NCBI GenBank assembly: GCA_947446865.1
Contig: CANFHX010000011.1
Coordinates: 1 to 64,000 of the forward strand
Source: Flavobacteriaceae bacterium
GTDB lineage: Bacteria > Bacteroidota > Bacteroidia > Flavobacteriales > Flavobacteriaceae
Length of the DNA stretch: 64,000 nucleotides
Direction of reading: 5' to 3'
Every line of letters starts with the position of its first letter. Within the stretch, counting starts at the first letter, position 1. Made by a program: the position numbers and the translations under genes. The notes below the pieces were generated by a model. It was not told the DNA's origin. It ran no database searches and saw only the letters and a list, made by a program, of their open reading frames with translations. This document shows, piece after piece, positions 35,426 to 44,990 of the stretch.

Positions 35426-36190
35426 TTATATAATTTTTCTAATTCCAATCATTACAAAAATTAATGCACTATATGCAATGAAAAATGGCACAATATATTC
35501 AATCCAACCCATGGGTAACATTATTGCAATAATCAGCAATTGAAATCCCAATCCATAAAGTGAAAGCAGTGTCATAAACCAATTTGGGAAGGTTTTTACT
35601 TTATAGGCTTCGGGATCTAAGAGGTGAATTATTTTATCAAATATACCATAAACTAGTGTGTAAATTGCAAATAATATATCTACAGATTTTTGACTTTCTC
35701 CTGGTAAAGCTCTTGGTGATTTGTATTCAAATATTTTACTCGTAGTATCTCCACCAACTGATTTTGTTCTTAAAATCACATAGTAATAATTGTACAAAGT
35801 TCCCTGCAATTGAATTCCGATAAAGGCTAGAAATGTAATCCAAATTGTGGTTTTAGAAACATAGCAAATTGCTATCAGAAATAAAAAATTCAGAATAATA
35901 TCAAACACACTATCTAGATATCTCCCTACATAGGAAGGCGTGTTTTTTAAACGTGCCAATTCGCCATCGGCAGCATCGATTCCTGATTTTAAAACAATAA
36001 AAAAACCTGCTAACAAATAATGATTGGTTAGTATGCAATAAATAGCGATCAATCCAGTAATACCAAAGAGAATAGTAACGTGAATAGGAGTGAAGCTGGT
36101 GTTTTTAAGCTGATTTGCAAGAAATCTCCCAAAGGATCTTCCATAATCGGATAGGTCTAGAAATTTATCTTCTGCTGCAAGTTTAGACAT
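35426..36190 (-). CDS. CDP-alcohol phosphatidyltransferase family protein
   Basis: 254 residues with about six membrane segments and the catalytic signature DAADGELARLKNTPSYVGRYLDSVFD, close to DGxxARxxxxxxxxGxxxDxxxD. These enzymes move a phosphatidyl (or similar) group from CDP-diacylglycerol to an alcohol in phospholipid synthesis. The acceptor is not determined. It lies 88 bp downstream of ctaA with a hairpin between. Confidence 0.9.
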   Translation of the reverse strand: MSKLAAEDKFLDLSDYGRSFGRFLANQLKNTSFTPIHVTILFGITGLIAIYCILTNHYLLAGFFIVLKSGIDAADGELARLKNTPSYVGRYLDSVFDIILNFLFLIAICYVSKTTIWITFLAFIGIQLQGTLYNYYYVILRTKSVGGDTTSKIFEYKSPRALPGESQKSVDILFAIYTLVYGIFDKIIHLLDPEAYKVKTFPNWFMTLLSLYGLGFQLLIIAIMLPMGWIEYIVPFFIAYSALIFVMIGIRKII

Positions 36191-36240
36191 TTAAAGTAGG
36201 TGAGTAGAATTGTGACAATATAGTCTGGAATTTTTCAATT

Positions 36241-36272
36241 GCCCACGGTATAAAACGTGGGTTTTGGTTTTT
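36241..36272 (+). repeat. CCCACG...CGTGGG hairpin
   Basis: CCCACG and CGTGGG flank a GTATAAAA loop, followed by TTTTGGTTTTT on the plus strand, where no gene ends. It resembles a palindrome I have seen in intergenic DNA of Bacteroidota and may be a dispersed repeat rather than a terminator. Confidence 0.45.
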
Positions 36273-36278
36273 AATAAT

Positions 36279-37298
36279 TTATTTGGATAATCGATGTAAC
36301 GAATAAGTCATTGCTGCTAATAAAAAGAACGCCATGGCTTGGTGTGTAACACCCAACCACATAGGAACGCTATATAATAATGTTAAAATTCCAAGAATGA
36401 ATTGCAAAAATACCAGAAAAACTAAGGCGTTCAATCCGTTTTTTTGTTCTTTAGAAAGGGAGTGTTTTTTACTTTTGAAAAACAAAAATAAAATCAAAGC
36501 TACCACTACATAAGCAATAGTTCGGTGTACAAATTGAACGCCACTTTTTCCTTCGGTAAATCGTAACAACCAAGAATCTTTTTCTACCAAAATACTTTCG
36601 TGAAAAAATTGTCCATCACTCATTAATGGCCAATGATTATGGATAAATCCTGCATCTAAACCAGCAACAAATCCTCCGTAAATTATTTGAAAAAGCAAAA
36701 AAGCTAGAGTAATTCGGGCTATTTTTTTTAAGGGAATTATAACTTCTCGTTTAGCTGGATAGATTAAATCTAAAGCTACCCAAAGCGTGTAAGCAAAGGT
36801 AATAAAGGCAAACGTTAAGTGTAACGCAAGTCTAAAATGACTCACATCCGGATTGTTTACCAATCCACTTTTTACCATAAACCAACCTAAAAATCCTTGA
36901 AAAGCACCCATTCCCAAAAGGATACCGCATTTTTTTAGGGTTTCAGCGTCTAATTTTTTCTTTATCAAAAAATACACAAACGGAATAATGAAAACAAACC
37001 CAAGAATTCGTCCAATAAATCGGTGGAACCATTCCCAAAAATAAATAAATTTATAATCGGCTAGTTGAAAATTATTATGAATATTGACTAATTTGTATTC
37101 TGGAAATTGTTTGTAAGTATCAAATGCCTGTTGCCAAGCTACCTCTGTTAAAGGAGGGAAAGTGTCGGTTACCAAATGCCAATCGGTCATGGAAAGTCCG
37201 GAATTAGTTAGGCGCGTGATGCCACCGACTACTACCATTACAAACACTAAAAAACATCCAGATAAAAGCCAGATTATTACAGATTTATTTTGTTTCAT
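36279..37298 (-). CDS. ctaA: Haem A synthase (COX15/CtaA)
   Basis: Oxidises the C8 methyl of haem O to make haem A for aa3-type cytochrome oxidase. 339 residues, eight membrane helices, with the conserved histidines in 'EWFHRFIGRILGF', 'RLALHLTFAF', 'HNHWPLM', 'VQFVHRTIAY' and 'LGVTHQAMAF', and 'GAFQGFLGWFMVKSGL'. The 339-aa length fits the COX15 type rather than the shorter Bacillus CtaA. It is preceded by a TA pair. Confidence 0.93.
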   Translation of the reverse strand: MKQNKSVIIWLLSGCFLVFVMVVVGGITRLTNSGLSMTDWHLVTDTFPPLTEVAWQQAFDTYKQFPEYKLVNIHNNFQLADYKFIYFWEWFHRFIGRILGFVFIIPFVYFLIKKKLDAETLKKCGILLGMGAFQGFLGWFMVKSGLVNNPDVSHFRLALHLTFAFITFAYTLWVALDLIYPAKREVIIPLKKIARITLAFLLFQIIYGGFVAGLDAGFIHNHWPLMSDGQFFHESILVEKDSWLLRFTEGKSGVQFVHRTIAYVVVALILFLFFKSKKHSLSKEQKNGLNALVFLVFLQFILGILTLLYSVPMWLGVTHQAMAFFLLAAMTYSLHRLSK

Positions 37299-37300
37299 TT

Positions 37301-37606
37301 TTATTTAATTGGAAAATTTTGGGGATTTTGTCTTGTGTCCCAGATGTCTAGAACCTTTATCGTGAATTCATTAATTTCAAAAATTAAATAATAATCTCGA
37401 ACTAAAACGGCTCTGATATTTTCGGCATTTGTAGCAATAGATGCTTCGGGATTAATAGCAATTCTTTCTATTGTTTCAGTGAAATAAATATTAAGTTTTT
37501 TACTGTAAACTTTTGATTTGTTCCTAGTATTCCAATATTCAAAAATAGAATTTCTAGTTTTCCTAGCAAATGAAGTCCAAATTATTTTTCTTGCTCTTGA
37601 AACCAT
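37301..37606 (-). CDS. RelE/ParE-family toxin
   Basis: 101 basic residues with the ParE/RelE pattern: 'IIWTSFARKTRNSIFEYWNTRNKSKVYSKKLNIYFTETIERIAINPEAS', 'AVLVRDYYLIFEINEFTIKVLDIWDTRQNPQNF'. It overlaps the antitoxin gene by 25 bp and ends 2 bp before the ctaA start codon region, so the TA pair is likely to be inserted directly upstream of ctaA and could be co-transcribed with it. Confidence 0.88.
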   Translation of the reverse strand: MVSRARKIIWTSFARKTRNSIFEYWNTRNKSKVYSKKLNIYFTETIERIAINPEASIATNAENIRAVLVRDYYLIFEINEFTIKVLDIWDTRQNPQNFPIK

Positions 37607-37869
37607 TTTTCTAATTCTAATTGATCTTCTTCATGCGAAATAAAATCCCCATTCTCAATTTGTTTTAGAGAAATATCAATTCTAGCTTGCTGCCATTCAT
37701 TTAGAATTAGAACTTTTTCGGTTTTAATATAAGTAGTTGGTGGTTCATTTACCTCATGAATTGTTTGTTGAATATTGTTTAAAACAGCTTCAATTTTCAT
37801 CAAAGTTTCTAAATCATTCGTGTGAATAATTTTTGCTATCAAATCTAATTTTAGTTCCCCGATATTCAT
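37582..37869 (-). CDS. Antitoxin-like protein
   Basis: 95 residues, acidic, helical: 'ELKLDLIAKIIHTNDLETLMKIEAVLNNIQQ' followed by 'WQQARIDISLKQIENGDFISHEEDQLELEKWFQEQEK'. The C-terminal 'ISLKQIENGDFISHEE' segment is typical of antitoxins paired with RelE-like toxins. Assignment rests on this, its size and its 25-bp overlap with the toxin. Confidence 0.75.
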   Translation of the reverse strand: MNIGELKLDLIAKIIHTNDLETLMKIEAVLNNIQQTIHEVNEPPTTYIKTEKVLILNEWQQARIDISLKQIENGDFISHEEDQLELEKWFQEQEK

Positions 37870-37926
37870 AGTACCTAATTTTTTATAAAATTATAATTTT
37901 TTTCATTTAGAAGAAAAAAACAATAG

Positions 37927-39342
37927 TTAAACTTTCTGTAAGCCTAATTTCTCAGCCCGTTTCAAAACAAAATCATAAGCAGCTTGGTATTCATTCGGAA
38001 TTTTACCATCTAGAATTGCTTCTTTCACGGCTTCTTTTAGCATTCCAATTTCACGGGAAGGTTTTAAATTAAAGATTTCCATAATTTGTTCCCCCGAAAT
38101 TGGTGGCTGAAATTGTCGCACATGATCGCGTTCTTCTACTTCAATTATTTTCTTACGAACAACATCAAAATTGTTATGGTATTTCTTAAATTTTGCAGGA
38201 TTTTTAGTAGTAATATCCGCCTCACATAACGTCATTAAATCATCTACATCTTCTCCAGCATCAAATACCAAGCGTCGCACAGCCGAATCGGTTACAATTT
38301 CTTGAGCCAAGACAATAGGTCTGGAACTCATCATCACCATTTTTTGTACAAATTTCAACTTGTTATTTAAAGGCATGTGCAGACGTTCGAAGATTTTCTT
38401 TGCCATTTTTCCTCCTAAAAACTCATGTCCATGAAAGGTCCAGCCTTGTTTTTTGGAGAATTTTTTAGTTGGTGCTTTTCCAATATCATGCAGTAAAGCC
38501 GACCAACGCAACCAAACATCTTCGGTATTTGGACAAATATTATCTACCACTTCCAAGGTATGGTAAAAGTTGTTTTTATGGGTATGTCCTTCAATTTCTT
38601 CTACATTATTTAAAGCAGTTAATTCTGGTAAAATAATATCTAAAAGCCCAGTTTTATATAAATGTAGAAATCCAATGGACGGTTTGTCTGTAGAAAGAAT
38701 TTTGTTTAATTCCTCTACAATCCGTTCGCCAGAAATAATGTTAATACGTTCTTTATTGCGTTCAATTGCCGTTAACGATTCGGCTTCTATTTCAAAATCT
38801 AATTGGGTAGCAAATCGAATTCCTCTCAACATTCGTAAAGGATCATCCGAATAGGTAATATCAGGGTTTAAAGGAGTTCGGAGTAGTTTATTTTCTAAAT
38901 CTAACAATCCATTAAATGGATCTACTATATCTCCGTAATTTCTTAAATTCAAAGAAAAAGCCAATGCATTAATGGTAAAATCCCGACGGTTTTGGTCATC
39001 CTCCAGAGTTCCATTTTCTACAATTGGATTGCGACTGTCTTGGTTGTAACTTTCTTTTCGGGCTCCTACAAATTCAATATCAATTTCTTTATAGCGCAAC
39101 ATTGCCGTTCCATAATTCTTAAAAACTTGAACTTTTGGTTTGTTAGGTAGTAATTCGGATACCTTTAAAGCCAAATCAATTCCGGAGCCAATAGCAACAA
39201 TGTCAATATCTTTTTTAAAATCGCGTTGCAATAAAAAATCGCGAACAAAACCGCCAATCACATAACTATCCACGTTAAGTTTTTGGCTTGCTTGTGCAAT
39301 GATTTTAAATATAGGGTTATTTAGTGCTTTAGTGTAGTTCAT
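37927..39342 (-). CDS. cca: CCA-adding tRNA nucleotidyltransferase with HD domain
   Basis: Adds or repairs the 3' CCA of tRNAs. 471 residues: class II nucleotidyltransferase head (about 20-160; 'SYVIGGFVRDFLLQRDFKKDIDIVAIG', 'DQNRRDFTINALAF'), 'PLRMLRGIRFATQL', and an HD domain (about 250-370; 'HTHKNNFYHTLEVVD', 'RWSALLHDIGKAPTKKF'). The HD domain may give phosphatase activity. Housekeeping gene. Confidence 0.94.
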   Translation of the reverse strand: MNYTKALNNPIFKIIAQASQKLNVDSYVIGGFVRDFLLQRDFKKDIDIVAIGSGIDLALKVSELLPNKPKVQVFKNYGTAMLRYKEIDIEFVGARKESYNQDSRNPIVENGTLEDDQNRRDFTINALAFSLNLRNYGDIVDPFNGLLDLENKLLRTPLNPDITYSDDPLRMLRGIRFATQLDFEIEAESLTAIERNKERINIISGERIVEELNKILSTDKPSIGFLHLYKTGLLDIILPELTALNNVEEIEGHTHKNNFYHTLEVVDNICPNTEDVWLRWSALLHDIGKAPTKKFSKKQGWTFHGHEFLGGKMAKKIFERLHMPLNNKLKFVQKMVMMSSRPIVLAQEIVTDSAVRRLVFDAGEDVDDLMTLCEADITTKNPAKFKKYHNNFDVVRKKIIEVEERDHVRQFQPPISGEQIMEIFNLKPSREIGMLKEAVKEAILDGKIPNEYQAAYDFVLKRAEKLGLQKV

Positions 39343-39346
39343 TTTT

Positions 39347-39420
39347 TTTGTTTAAGGCTTCAAGTTTAAGGTTTCAAGTTTACTAACCTTAAACTTGAAA
39401 CCATAAACTTGAAACTTTAT
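39347..39420. repeat. TTCAAGTTTAAGG-type repeat with 13-bp perfect palindrome
   Basis: GGTTTCAAGTTTA (39370-39382) and TAAACTTGAAACC (39390-39402) form a perfect 13-bp inverted repeat, flanked by extra copies of the same unit. It fills the spacer between the tRNA nucleotidyltransferase and tsaC genes, both on the minus strand. Confidence 0.8.
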
Positions 39421-40016
39421 TATTTTCGTATAATCTTAACCTGATTATTTAATGAAAGTTTTATTATTGTTGACGGGTTTTTACAAACCTTGTCTTGCTG
39501 CAAATTTACTACATAGTCCACACCTTTTATAATTTCAGGAGTAATTTCTTTAAAAGTTTTAGGTGCAAACATTCCAGAAATATTAGCCGAAGTTGAAACT
39601 AAAGGTCTTTTCATGCGTTCCATTAATTTAAAACAAAAAGGTTCTTTTACAATTCTAACTCCGAGAGTTTTATCTTCTGCTATTAAATTGGCAGCCACAT
39701 TTCTTGGGTTATCCAATATTAAAGTGGTTGCTTTTTGTTTCTCTAGTTCATCATCATTTGGATTCGATAAATCCCATATTTCCCAGGCTAAATCTGGAAT
39801 TTCCTTAAAAACATTGTACATCATTTTGTCGCCATTCATTAGCACAATCATGCTTTTAGAATCTAAGCGTTGTTTTAGTGCATAAATTTTGGCAACAGCC
39901 TCTTCGTTAGTAGCATCGCAGCCAATTCCCCAAACTGTATCCGTAGGATAAAGAATAATTCCGCCATTTTTTATGACTTCGTAAGCATTGTGAACTTCGG
40001 TATTAATATCGCTCAT
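39420..40016 (-). CDS. L-threonylcarbamoyladenylate synthase
   Basis: Makes threonylcarbamoyl-AMP for t6A37 modification of tRNAs (TsaC/Sua5/YrdC family). 198 residues with 'IKNGGIILYPTDTVWGIGCDATNEEAVAKIYALKQR', 'SKSMIVLM' and 'KRPLVSTSANISG'. No C-terminal Sua5 domain, so it is the short TsaC type. It lies upstream of the CCA-adding gene in the same direction, so two tRNA-processing genes are adjacent. Confidence 0.93.
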   Translation of the reverse strand: MSDINTEVHNAYEVIKNGGIILYPTDTVWGIGCDATNEEAVAKIYALKQRLDSKSMIVLMNGDKMMYNVFKEIPDLAWEIWDLSNPNDDELEKQKATTLILDNPRNVAANLIAEDKTLGVRIVKEPFCFKLMERMKRPLVSTSANISGMFAPKTFKEITPEIIKGVDYVVNLQQDKVCKNPSTIIKLSLNNQVKIIRK

Positions 40017-40264
40017 AATTTTATTTTCAAGTTTGCAAAGATATTAACTTTACTAGCTAAATTATTAAAGTGCTTTATTTTCTTGAATCATTAGTTTTTT
40101 TTTCTTAAAAAAATTATCTTTGTTGTTAGATAATAAGGAATAAAATTTCAAAATTATTATTTCTTTTGTTAAGATTTTCAATTCTTTACATGTTTTTTGT
40201 GTAAAATAATTTTAATTAATAGCATTATAAAAATGTTGATTTAAAAATAAAATAATAAATAGTT

Positions 40265-41005
40265 ATGAGATTAAAATTTCGTTTTCTTCAAAAGTTCAAA
40301 AATAAATTTTACTACGATGATTTGAAGGAACTTATTAAACAAAAAGGAAGTGACACTTCTTTTCCTTTTGGAAATAAATTTCCAATTCTAAATGAGCGTT
40401 TTGAATCTTCAGGTATTTTATCAGGGCATTATTTTCATCAAGATTTACTAGTTGCTAGAAAAATATTTGAAAATAATCCAGGAAACCATCTTGATATTGG
40501 ATCTAGAACAGACGGTTTTGTTGCTCATATTGCTGTTTTTAGAAAAATTGAGGTGATGGATATCAGAGAATTAGATAGTAAGGTTAAAAATATTGAATTT
40601 ACACAAGCTGATTTGATGCAATTACCAGATAATATGTTAAATAAATACGATTCAATTTCAACTTTACATGTTATTGAACATTTTGGTTTAGGACGTTATG
40701 GAGATCCAATAGATTATTATGGCCATGTAAAAGCAATAGATAATATTACAAAAATGTTAAAGTCTGGAGGTAAACTTTACTTTTCTACTCCAATCGGACC
40801 ACAAAGAATAGAATTTAATGCACATAGAGTTTTTTCCATAGAGTATTTGCTTAATATGTTTAACGAATCCTATGCAGTTGATTCTTTTTCCTATGTGGAT
40901 GACAAAGGTGATTTGTATGAAAATGTAGCCCTAGAAAGCAATAAGGTTCGTAGTAATTTTGACTGTCATTATGGATGTGGAATTTTTGAATTTACTAAAA
41001 AGTAA
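40265..41005 (+). CDS. DUF268-type putative methyltransferase
   Basis: 246 residues with 'NHLDIGSRTDGFVAHIAVF', a Rossmann-like GxG segment, 'MDIRELDSKVKNIEFTQADLMQLPD', then 'STLHVIEHFGLGRYGDPIDYYGHVKAI', which is characteristic of the DUF268 family found in sugar-biosynthesis clusters. S-adenosylmethionine-dependent methylation of a sugar is inferred from fold and context. It heads the polysaccharide cluster, 15-20 bp before the fucosyltransferase gene. Confidence 0.8.
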   Translation: MRLKFRFLQKFKNKFYYDDLKELIKQKGSDTSFPFGNKFPILNERFESSGILSGHYFHQDLLVARKIFENNPGNHLDIGSRTDGFVAHIAVFRKIEVMDIRELDSKVKNIEFTQADLMQLPDNMLNKYDSISTLHVIEHFGLGRYGDPIDYYGHVKAIDNITKMLKSGGKLYFSTPIGPQRIEFNAHRVFSIEYLLNMFNESYAVDSFSYVDDKGDLYENVALESNKVRSNFDCHYGCGIFEFTKK

Positions 41006-41025
41006 ATTTTTAATTTAAATTGTTT

Positions 41026-41910
41026 ATGTTTAAAAGAAAAAAAACCGTAATTGCAAAATTACAGGGCGGTTTGGGAAATCAAATGTTTCAATATGCTGTT
41101 GCTAAAGGTGTTGGATTTGAAAGAGTCTTTTTTGATTTAAGTTTTTTAAAAAAGCATTCTGTATCTACAAATGATTTTACGGCTAGAGAATTTGAACTTT
41201 TAATTTTTAAAAACATTAAGGTTAAAGAAATTATTAAAAGACATTTTAAATTTCTAAAATCAAAAAAGCTAAATAAACTATTGGGATTCAAATTCAATTT
41301 TATTACTCAAATTGAAAACGAGCTTGTTGCTATCGATAAAAATACAGACGTAATCTATTTAGATGGTTATTTTCAGTCTGAAAAATATTTTTCGCATTGT
41401 AGAGAATTAATTCTTAAAGATTTTGAATATCCTGAATTGGATTCCAAAAATCTTTTAATAAAGAATCAAATTTCCTCTTTTGAAAATTCTGTAAGTGTGC
41501 ATATTCGAAGGGGTGATTTTATAAAGTCCAAAGCAATTCTAGATATTCATGGCGTTGTTCCTTTAGAATTTTACCATACTGCAATTGATAAATTAATTGA
41601 AACATATGGCGATATAAAGTTATATTTCTTTTCAGAGGATATGAATTTTGTTAAAGAAAATTTTAAATCGTATTCTAATATATTTTTTGTAGAAGGAAAC
41701 CAAGGCTCTGATAGTTGGAAGGATATGGCTTTGATGAGTTCTTGTAAACATCATATAATTGCAAACAGTAGTTTTAGTTGGTGGGCTGCATGGCTTTCTT
41801 TAGAAGATGGGATTACATTTGCTCCAAGACACTTTTTTAATCCAAAAGTTAAGTATGAAATTAATGATTTTATGCCTGAAAGATGGCAGATAATAGATTA
41901 TGATTTTTAA
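41026..41910 (+). CDS. Alpha-1,2-fucosyltransferase (GT11)
   Basis: About 294 residues with the GT11 motifs 'AKLQGGLGNQMFQYAVAKG' at the N-terminus, 'VSVHIRRGDF' (the HxRRxD GDP-fucose motif) and 'IANSSFSWWAAWLS' near the C-terminus. It should move L-fucose (or a related sugar) from GDP to a galactose acceptor. The ATG at 41026 is preferred over the TTG at 41020. It ends overlapping by 4 bp the convergent glycosyltransferase gene. Confidence 0.92.
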   Translation: MFKRKKTVIAKLQGGLGNQMFQYAVAKGVGFERVFFDLSFLKKHSVSTNDFTAREFELLIFKNIKVKEIIKRHFKFLKSKKLNKLLGFKFNFITQIENELVAIDKNTDVIYLDGYFQSEKYFSHCRELILKDFEYPELDSKNLLIKNQISSFENSVSVHIRRGDFIKSKAILDIHGVVPLEFYHTAIDKLIETYGDIKLYFFSEDMNFVKENFKSYSNIFFVEGNQGSDSWKDMALMSSCKHHIIANSSFSWWAAWLSLEDGITFAPRHFFNPKVKYEINDFMPERWQIIDYDF

Positions 41911-42926
41911 TTTTTTGAAAATCTAAAAAGCGACTTTAAAAATATTTTTATTTTCAAGGTTAGTTTTATTTTATTAAAATTATTTTTTTCATTTTTATAA
42001 AAATATAAAAATAATTTTAAATTAAAATCTTTACACTTTGAGAATGTTCGTATTGCAGTTAAATTAAGTTGTTTTTCAAAAAGGTCAAAATCATATTTTT
42101 TGATGATTCTATTTTGATGAATTAGAAATTTTTTGTTTTCTAAAATCGTAAAGATATCCTTTGAAGAGTATCTTTTACGGTAAAAAATAGTGTCTAAAAT
42201 TAGGTTTAAATTAGGAGTATTTAAATCAATACCAAATTCTTTTAATTGATTAGTGAATACTATTTGGTGCATTTTCTTGCTGTTTTCTTCTTTTGATTTG
42301 GTAATATTCGTTTCATGCCATCTATATCTTAAAAGTGATTCTTGAATGTTATAAAATTTTGTAATATTTATTAATCTAGTCCATAAATCATAATCTTCTA
42401 TTGGAACCATTTCAGGATTGTATTTTTGATTATGTAATACACTTTTTCTAATCATTGCTGTTGGATTTCCAATACAACTTTCGTATAATAATTTTACTTT
42501 AATAGCTTCATGAAACTCATTTTGTTTGAATTCATATTCCACTATGTTCTCTCCAAACATTGTATACCATGTTCCACAAACACCTATTTCACTGTTATTA
42601 TTAAAAACTGCAATTTGTTTTTCAAACCTTTTAGGATGAGCAATATCATCGGCATCCATTAAGGCAATAAATTCTCCTTTAGAACTTTCAAAGCCTTCAT
42701 TTCTTAAAAGAGCTGGGCCAATATTTTGATCTTTATTTTTTAAAATGATTCGATTATCATTTTTAATAAAATCTTGAATAATTTCTAAACTATCATCTGT
42801 AGAGTTGTCATTAAGTATTAGTAGTTCAAAATCACTAAATGTTTGATTTAAAATACTTTGAATTGCTTCGTGTAAATATTTTGAAGCATTATATACAGGC
42901 ATTACTACCGAGATTTTAGGCTTCAT
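41907..42926 (-). CDS. Family 2 glycosyltransferase
   Basis: 339 residues with a GT-A head: 'ISVVMPVYNASKYLHEAIQSILNQTFSDFELLILNDNSTDDS', the DxD motif in 'FIALMDADDIAHPKR' and 'PIEDYDLWTRLI'. It transfers a sugar in surface-polysaccharide assembly; donor and acceptor are unknown. Last gene of a minus-strand operon of five, overlapping the GT4 gene by 11 bp. It converges on the fucosyltransferase with a 4-bp overlap. Confidence 0.92.
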   Translation of the reverse strand: MKPKISVVMPVYNASKYLHEAIQSILNQTFSDFELLILNDNSTDDSLEIIQDFIKNDNRIILKNKDQNIGPALLRNEGFESSKGEFIALMDADDIAHPKRFEKQIAVFNNNSEIGVCGTWYTMFGENIVEYEFKQNEFHEAIKVKLLYESCIGNPTAMIRKSVLHNQKYNPEMVPIEDYDLWTRLINITKFYNIQESLLRYRWHETNITKSKEENSKKMHQIVFTNQLKEFGIDLNTPNLNLILDTIFYRKRYSSKDIFTILENKKFLIHQNRIIKKYDFDLFEKQLNLTAIRTFSKCKDFNLKLFLYFYKNEKNNFNKIKLTLKIKIFLKSLFRFSKN

Positions 42927-44121
42927 TTTCTTTGTTTTTGTGATTGATTATTGCATCATTATAATAATCGAGAGTTTCTTTTACAAGTTTATTTTTATTG
43001 AATTTTTCTACAATTGTTTTCCTTGCATTTATTTCAATATCCTTAGAGGCTTCTTTGTTTTCAAATATCAATCGAATTGCATTCACATATTCTTGAATGG
43101 AGTTTGCAATAAATCCATTTTCACTATTGATTATAAGTTCACTAAACGACGGAATATTAGAACAAATCAATGGTTTAGAAAGTGACATCATTTCTAGTGC
43201 TGCCAAACTAAAATTTTCTCCTCGAGATGGTAATATTACGATTTCCGCTTTTGACATAATTTTAATTATTTCATCCGATAATTTGAAACCATGAAAAATG
43301 ACTTTATTTAAAATATTGTTTTCTATTAATATATTTTCAATTGTATTATTATAATTTGTATTTCTGCCAACAAAATTTAACGTAGCGGTGGTTTCAAATT
43401 TTAGTACTTCAATTAAAACAGAAACTGCAATATCGGCACCTTTTTCATAAGAAACATTTCCGAAAAAAAATATTGATTTTGGGATAATAGCAACATCTTC
43501 AGAAATTCGGAATTTATCTGTGTCAATTCCATTATATATTACTTGTGATTTTTCTAAATTAAACAATTTATGATTAATTGATTGAGAATATTTAGAGACC
43601 ATAATGAAATTTTTTGCCTTTTCAATTGCCTCCCTTTCAAAGTCTAATTTATACTTTGCAAATTTAAAATTAAAGTAATTATGGAAAAAATTGTAATTTC
43701 CATGACACCGAATTACAACTGGTATTTTATTGTCAAGATATAATGATAATCCTTCAAAGTCATGTGTTTCAATGATATCAATTTGCAAATTATTTATTGA
43801 AATAAACTTATTTAATTCTGATGCTATTTTTTTTAATTCCATTCTTAGTATTGGCAAATAATATTTTCTCAAAAATGGAACTTTTTTTGTTATAGATCTT
43901 GCTAATTTGTAAATAGGATTTCTAGATAAAGTATCTTTTACAAAGGTTACTTTTACTCCAAAATCATCAATATAAATAGATTTTTTTTCTACACCAAAAA
44001 CAAAAACAGTATGTCCTTCGTTTACTAATGATTTAGATAAACTTGATATAAAACTACCCGTGCCTCCGCTACTTGGAAGCTTCTCATGATAATATTCTTT
44101 GGTTAAAAAAAGTATATTCAT
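42916..44121 (-). CDS. Family 4 glycosyltransferase
   Basis: 401 residues, GT-B fold: 'NILFLTKEYYHEKLPSSGGTGSFISSLSKSLVNEGHTVFVFG', then 'IFFFGNVSYEKGADIAVSVL', 'ILPSRGENFSLAALEMMSLSKPLICSNIPSFSELI', the C-terminal donor-binding EX7E-type segment. Retaining enzyme of polysaccharide synthesis. It overlaps the next gene by 11 bp and is separated by 1 bp from the previous one. Confidence 0.92.
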   Translation of the reverse strand: MNILFLTKEYYHEKLPSSGGTGSFISSLSKSLVNEGHTVFVFGVEKKSIYIDDFGVKVTFVKDTLSRNPIYKLARSITKKVPFLRKYYLPILRMELKKIASELNKFISINNLQIDIIETHDFEGLSLYLDNKIPVVIRCHGNYNFFHNYFNFKFAKYKLDFEREAIEKAKNFIMVSKYSQSINHKLFNLEKSQVIYNGIDTDKFRISEDVAIIPKSIFFFGNVSYEKGADIAVSVLIEVLKFETTATLNFVGRNTNYNNTIENILIENNILNKVIFHGFKLSDEIIKIMSKAEIVILPSRGENFSLAALEMMSLSKPLICSNIPSFSELIINSENGFIANSIQEYVNAIRLIFENKEASKDIEINARKTIVEKFNKNKLVKETLDYYNDAIINHKNKENEA

Positions 44122-44122
44122 C

Positions 44123-44989
44123 TTAAATTAAGTTATGTAGTTTCCCCATTTTTTTATTGTTAAAATCGTCCACCGCTTTTCTTTTATATTTTAATATGGT
44201 GAAAAACTCATTAGAATATTTAATGTTTTTGTTAACCTGATGTTTTTGATTTTTTACAAATTCCTTTATGATATCTGGAATTACATTTTCATATTTATTT
44301 TTAATGTAAAGCATATTTCTATACATATAATAAACTCTTAATGAAGAATGTACAGACACATTTTTTTTAATCAAATATAAAGTAAAAATAGAGCCTCTTC
44401 TAGTTCGAACACCTAAGGAATGATTAAAGAAATTACGTGCAAATTTTATGTTTTTAAAACCTTTGGTCAATGCCGAATAGCAATAATCAATATCAACCCC
44501 ATCTATAAAAAGATTTTCATCAAAACCTCCAATCTCATTGTAAAGTTTTAAATTCATCACTGATGCAGAGGTAATTAAATGATCTACTTCAATATAATTT
44601 TCGGTGGTATCGTTTATGTCGTTTTTAGAATATTCTAAACCATAAAGGGCTACTTTTTCTTTTCCTTTAAAATTTAAAATGTCCTTGAAATAACGATCAA
44701 TATTTTCTTCTAAAAAGGAAGAATCTTGATCCATTGTAAGCAAATAATCAAAATTATCGGCAATTGCTCTTTGGCAAGCTTCATTTAATCGAATAGATAA
44801 ACCTTTGTTTTCGCCATCCCAAAAGTAGCTAACGTTTTCCATACCAATAAAAATTTTTTCATTGCTTTTCCCTTCAGTATTGTCAAAAATATAAACCTTT
44901 TCTACTTTAGAACAATAAGTAAAAAGATTGGCAATATCTTCTTTTTTAGGATGGTATAGTATTACACAAGCAGCAAAGTTACTTTTCAT
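44123..44989 (-). CDS. Family 2 glycosyltransferase (rhamnosyltransferase-like)
   Basis: About 288 residues beginning MKSNFAACVILYHPKKEDIANL; 'VEKVYIFDNTEGKSNEKIF', 'DYLLTMDQDSSF' (DQD in the DxD position) and 'IDGVDIDYCYSALTKGFKNIKF' resemble rhamnosyltransferases. The ATG at 44989 lies immediately after the upstream stop; the track starts at a TTG (45010) inside the upstream gene. Middle gene of the minus-strand operon. Confidence 0.88.
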   Translation of the reverse strand: MKSNFAACVILYHPKKEDIANLFTYCSKVEKVYIFDNTEGKSNEKIFIGMENVSYFWDGENKGLSIRLNEACQRAIADNFDYLLTMDQDSSFLEENIDRYFKDILNFKGKEKVALYGLEYSKNDINDTTENYIEVDHLITSASVMNLKLYNEIGGFDENLFIDGVDIDYCYSALTKGFKNIKFARNFFNHSLGVRTRRGSIFTLYLIKKNVSVHSSLRVYYMYRNMLYIKNKYENVIPDIIKEFVKNQKHQVNKNIKYSNEFFTILKYKRKAVDDFNNKKMGKLHNLI

Positions 44990-44990
44990 T